Source of the DNA: Pseudomonadota bacterium
Lineage (GTDB): Bacteria; Pseudomonadota; Gammaproteobacteria; Xanthomonadales; Xanthomonadaceae
Direction: 5' to 3'
NCBI GenBank assembly: GCA_023457475.1
Contig: JAEWLO010000173.1
Span: 1-8,159 of the forward strand
Length of the DNA stretch: 8,159 nucleotides
The notes below the pieces were generated by a model. It did no database searches. It was not told the DNA's origin and saw nothing but the letters and a program-made list of their open reading frames with translations. A program made the translations under genes and the position numbers. Position 1 is the stretch's first letter, and every line of letters begins with the position of its first letter. Below, piece after piece: positions 5,472 to 8,159 of the stretch.

Positions 5472-8159
5472 ATGACCCTGCACCTTCGACCGCGTGGCGC
5501 GCTGCTGGCAGTTGCGCTCTCTGCCGCGCTCGGCACCCTGGCCCCGGCCCCGGTGATGGCCAAGCCGGCCCGCGTGGCCCAGGTCGACATTCCGTATGAG
5601 CAGTTCACCCTTCCCAACGGCCTGCGCGTGGTGGTGCATACCGACCGCAAGGCCCCGATCGTGGCGGTGAACCTCTGGTACCACGTGGGCAGCAAGGACG
5701 AGCCGGCCGGTCGCACCGGCTTCGCGCATCTGTTTGAGCACCTGATGTTCCAGCGCAGCGAAAACCACGACGGCGAGTACTTCGAGCCGTTCAAGCAGGT
5801 CGGCGTGACCGGCCAGAACGGCACGACCAATACCGACCGCACCAATTACTTTGAAAACGTCCCCACCACCGCGCTGGACATGGCGCTGTGGATGGAGTCC
5901 GACCGCATGGGCCACCTGCTCGGCGCGATCGACCAGGCAGCGCTCGACGAGCAGCGCGGCGTGGTCCAGAACGAGAAGCGGCAGGGCGAGAACCAGCCGT
6001 ATGGACAGGTGTGGGACAAGATCAACCGCGCGCTGTACCCGGAAGGGCACCCGTACCACCACAGCGTGATCGGCTCGATGAACGACCTCAATGCGGCCTC
6101 GCTGGAGGACGTCAAAACCTGGTTCCGCACCTGGTACGGCCCCAACAACGCCGTGCTGGTGCTGGCCGGTGACATCGACGTCGCCACGGCGAAGGAGAAG
6201 GTGGCGCGCTACTTCGGCGACATCCCGGCCGGCCCGACCATGGCGCAGCCGAAGGTCGATGTGGCCAAACGCGACAAATCCACCCGCGAAACCATGACCG
6301 ACAAGGTGCCGCAGGCGCGCATCTACCGCGCCTGGAACGTCGCGCAGACCGGCACCGCCGACCTGGACCAGCTGCAGCTGTTCGCCCAGGTGCTGGGCGG
6401 GGCCAAGGCCTCGCGCCTGGACCAGCGCCTGCTGCACCAGGACAAGCTGGTCGACAACGTCAGTGCCGGTGCCTACGGTTCGCAGCTGGGCTCGAACTTC
6501 ATGATCATGGCCACCGTGAAGCAGGGCGTGGACCCGGCCAAGGTGGAGGCCATCATCGATGAGGAGGTGCGCCGCCTGATCCAGGATGGACCGACCAAGG
6601 CGGAGCTGGAACGCGGCAAGACCGCTTTCCGTGCCGGCTTCATTCGCGGCATCGAGCGGATCGGTGGCTTCGGCGGCAAGGCCGACGCCCTGGCCGAGTG
6701 CACCGTGTACGAAGGCGACCCGGGTTGCTTCCGCCGTTCGCTGAAGGTGATCAACGACGCCAGCGCCGACGACGTGAAAGCCATCGCGGCCAAGTGGCTG
6801 GGCCCCGGCGACCACACCCTTGTTGTGGAACCGGGTGCGCGTGTGGCCCTGACCGAACTGCCTTCGGAAACGCCCAAGCCGTTCACCGTGCCGGCGGTGG
6901 ATCCCACCTTCAGCACCCTGCCGGGCCAGATCGACCGCAGCACCGGCGTGCCGCAGACGAAGACCTTCCCGGAACTGAAGTTCCCGCAGCTGCACCGCGC
7001 CACGCTGAAGAACGGCACCCAGGTGATCCTGGCCGAGCGCCACGACATTCCCGTGGTGCAGTTCAGCTATGAATTCCCCGGTGGTTTCACCGCCGACCAG
7101 GGCCGCAAGTCCGGCACCGCCAACTTCACCATGGACCTGATGGGCGAAGGTGCCGGCGAGCGCGGTGCGCTGGCGTTTGCCGATGCGGCCGACATGCTCG
7201 GGGCCAGCCTGGGAGCCAGTGCGACGCTGGACAGCGCGAGCGTGTACCTGTCCTCATTGAAGGAGAACCTCGCACCCTCCCTGGCCCTGTACGCGGACAT
7301 GCTCCGCAAACCCCGCTTCGAGCAGGGCGAGATCGACCGGGTCAAGGCAACCTGGATCGCCGGCATCCACCAGGAGAAGGCCAACCCGAATGCCGTGGCA
7401 ATGCGTGTGCTGCCGCCGCTGCTGTACGGCGCGGGCCATCCGTATGCGATTCCGTTCACCGGCAGCGGCCGCGAGGCCGACATCCAGTCGCTGACCCGCC
7501 AGGACCTGGTGGACTTCCACCGCGACTGGCTCCGCCCGGACCAAGGCACCTTGATCGTGGTGGGTGATACCACCCTGAAGGAAATCGTGCCGCTGCTGGA
7601 GCGTCAGCTGGGTGACTGGAAGAGCACCGGCCCGGCTCCGCAGGCCAAGGCCCCGGTCGATGTGGCACGGCCGGCCAAGGGCCGCGTGTACCTCATCGAC
7701 CAGCCCGGCGCGGTGCAGGCCAATCTGTTCGCCGGCCAGGTGGTGCCGTCCACGCTGGACACGGGCGCGACCCGTTTCGACATCGCCAACGGCGTGCTGG
7801 GCGGCGACTTCACCTCGCGCCTCAACATGAACCTGCGCGAGGAGAAGCACTGGTCCTACGGGGCACGCAGCAGCGCCAGCAGCACCCTGGGCCAGCGCCC
7901 CTGGATGGCGATGGCCCCGGTGCAGATCGACAAGACCGGCGAGGCCATGGCGGAGATGCGCCGCGAGATCGCCGATTTCGCCAGTGCGGCCGAGCCCATC
8001 ACCCCGGCCGAGGTCACCCGCATCCGCAACATCCAGACCCTGAGCCTGCCGGGCGCGTATGAAACCGCCAGCGCGGTGATGAGCACCATCAGCGGCATCG
8101 TGCGCTACCAGCGCCCGGATGATTACGTGTTCAAGCGCAAGGCCGAGATCGAGGCGATG
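5472..8159 (+). CDS. M16-family zinc metallopeptidase, two-lobed (partial, runs off right edge)
   Basis: This is an exported insulinase/pitrilysin-like peptidase, probably degrading peptides in the periplasm. The 896 visible codons are open to the window end with no stop; related proteins are roughly 900-960 residues, so little is missing. A signal peptide occupies residues 1-30 (hydrophobic 10-28, cleavage after VMA). The inverted zinc motif is HLFEH at 86-90, with E89 as catalytic base and E168 (QNEKRQ) as the likely third ligand. GTTNTDRTNYFENVP (117-131) is also typical. A first M16_C domain follows (about 205-385). The second half begins near 499 (LKNGTQVIL); where HxxEH should be it has N551, M554 and D555, so that lobe cannot bind zinc. 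The C-terminal R-x6-Y pair used for substrate binding is R789 and Y796 (LREEKHWSYG). AAGGA (5461-5465) lies six bases before the ATG, fixing the start. It is divergent from the VRP-repeat gene. Confidence 0.94.
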   Translation, partial: MTLHLRPRGALLAVALSAALGTLAPAPVMAKPARVAQVDIPYEQFTLPNGLRVVVHTDRKAPIVAVNLWYHVGSKDEPAGRTGFAHLFEHLMFQRSENHDGEYFEPFKQVGVTGQNGTTNTDRTNYFENVPTTALDMALWMESDRMGHLLGAIDQAALDEQRGVVQNEKRQGENQPYGQVWDKINRALYPEGHPYHHSVIGSMNDLNAASLEDVKTWFRTWYGPNNAVLVLAGDIDVATAKEKVARYFGDIPAGPTMAQPKVDVAKRDKSTRETMTDKVPQARIYRAWNVAQTGTADLDQLQLFAQVLGGAKASRLDQRLLHQDKLVDNVSAGAYGSQLGSNFMIMATVKQGVDPAKVEAIIDEEVRRLIQDGPTKAELERGKTAFRAGFIRGIERIGGFGGKADALAECTVYEGDPGCFRRSLKVINDASADDVKAIAAKWLGPGDHTLVVEPGARVALTELPSETPKPFTVPAVDPTFSTLPGQIDRSTGVPQTKTFPELKFPQLHRATLKNGTQVILAERHDIPVVQFSYEFPGGFTADQGRKSGTANFTMDLMGEGAGERGALAFADAADMLGASLGASATLDSASVYLSSLKENLAPSLALYADMLRKPRFEQGEIDRVKATWIAGIHQEKANPNAVAMRVLPPLLYGAGHPYAIPFTGSGREADIQSLTRQDLVDFHRDWLRPDQGTLIVVGDTTLKEIVPLLERQLGDWKSTGPAPQAKAPVDVARPAKGRVYLIDQPGAVQANLFAGQVVPSTLDTGATRFDIANGVLGGDFTSRLNMNLREEKHWSYGARSSASSTLGQRPWMAMAPVQIDKTGEAMAEMRREIADFASAAEPITPAEVTRIRNIQTLSLPGAYETASAVMSTISGIVRYQRPDDYVFKRKAEIEAM

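Noticed and set aside
5451..7043. A 530-codon open frame on the minus strand across the M16 gene
   Set aside because: The plus-strand reading gives a signal peptide, HxxEH and full M16 domains with a good ribosome site; the minus-strand product is His/Arg/Val-rich with no recognisable motif.

Overview
The window is GC-rich with strong G/C bias at codon third positions. Gene content and protein character suggest a gammaproteobacterium of the Xanthomonadaceae (Stenotrophomonas or Xanthomonas type). That is a judgement from recognisable families (GcdH, ETF-QO, TrmL, M16 peptidase), not from a database search. Seven... more exactly six genes plus one edge gene-fragment are supported: four complete leftward genes, one complete rightward gene, and a partial gene at each edge.

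Left part (1-2779, all minus strand). A GNAT acetyltransferase (2288-2779) is followed, after a 217-base spacer, by electron transfer flavoprotein-ubiquinone oxidoreductase (ETF-QO, 393-2069). Ten bases beyond the ETF-QO stop, a small lipoprotein c-type cytochrome starts at a GTG codon (382) and runs off the left edge close to its C-terminus. ETF-QO passes electrons from flavin dehydrogenases, via ETF, to ubiquinone. The abutting cytochrome suggests a linked respiratory role, but that link is inference.

Middle (2780-4586). Divergent from the acetyltransferase is gcdH (2899-4062), glutaryl-CoA dehydrogenase, whose reduced product ETF is the substrate of ETF-QO, so the two respiratory partners lie about 800 bases apart. 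The 119-base divergent spacer holds two candidate sigma-70-type promoters with overlapping -35 regions and an imperfect 20-base dyad. Converging on gcdH is trmL (4107-4586), the tRNA wobble 2'-O-methyltransferase.

Right part (4587-8159). A leftward gene (4650-5117) encodes an unrecognised small exported protein built from repeated V-x-V-R-P segments, followed directly by an 11-bp perfect hairpin. A 354-base spacer separates it from a rightward two-lobed M16 (insulinase/pitrilysin-like) zinc peptidase with a signal peptide, which runs off the right edge (5472 onward). The spacer is the most interesting non-coding stretch. It carries a near-consensus sigma-54 promoter (-24/-12) pointing at the repeat-protein gene and, about 70-115 bases upstream of its predicted start, a cluster of TGTCCG repeats with a nested dyad, placed as an enhancer-binding-protein site would be. 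No RNA genes, CRISPR arrays, insertion sequences or phage genes were seen.
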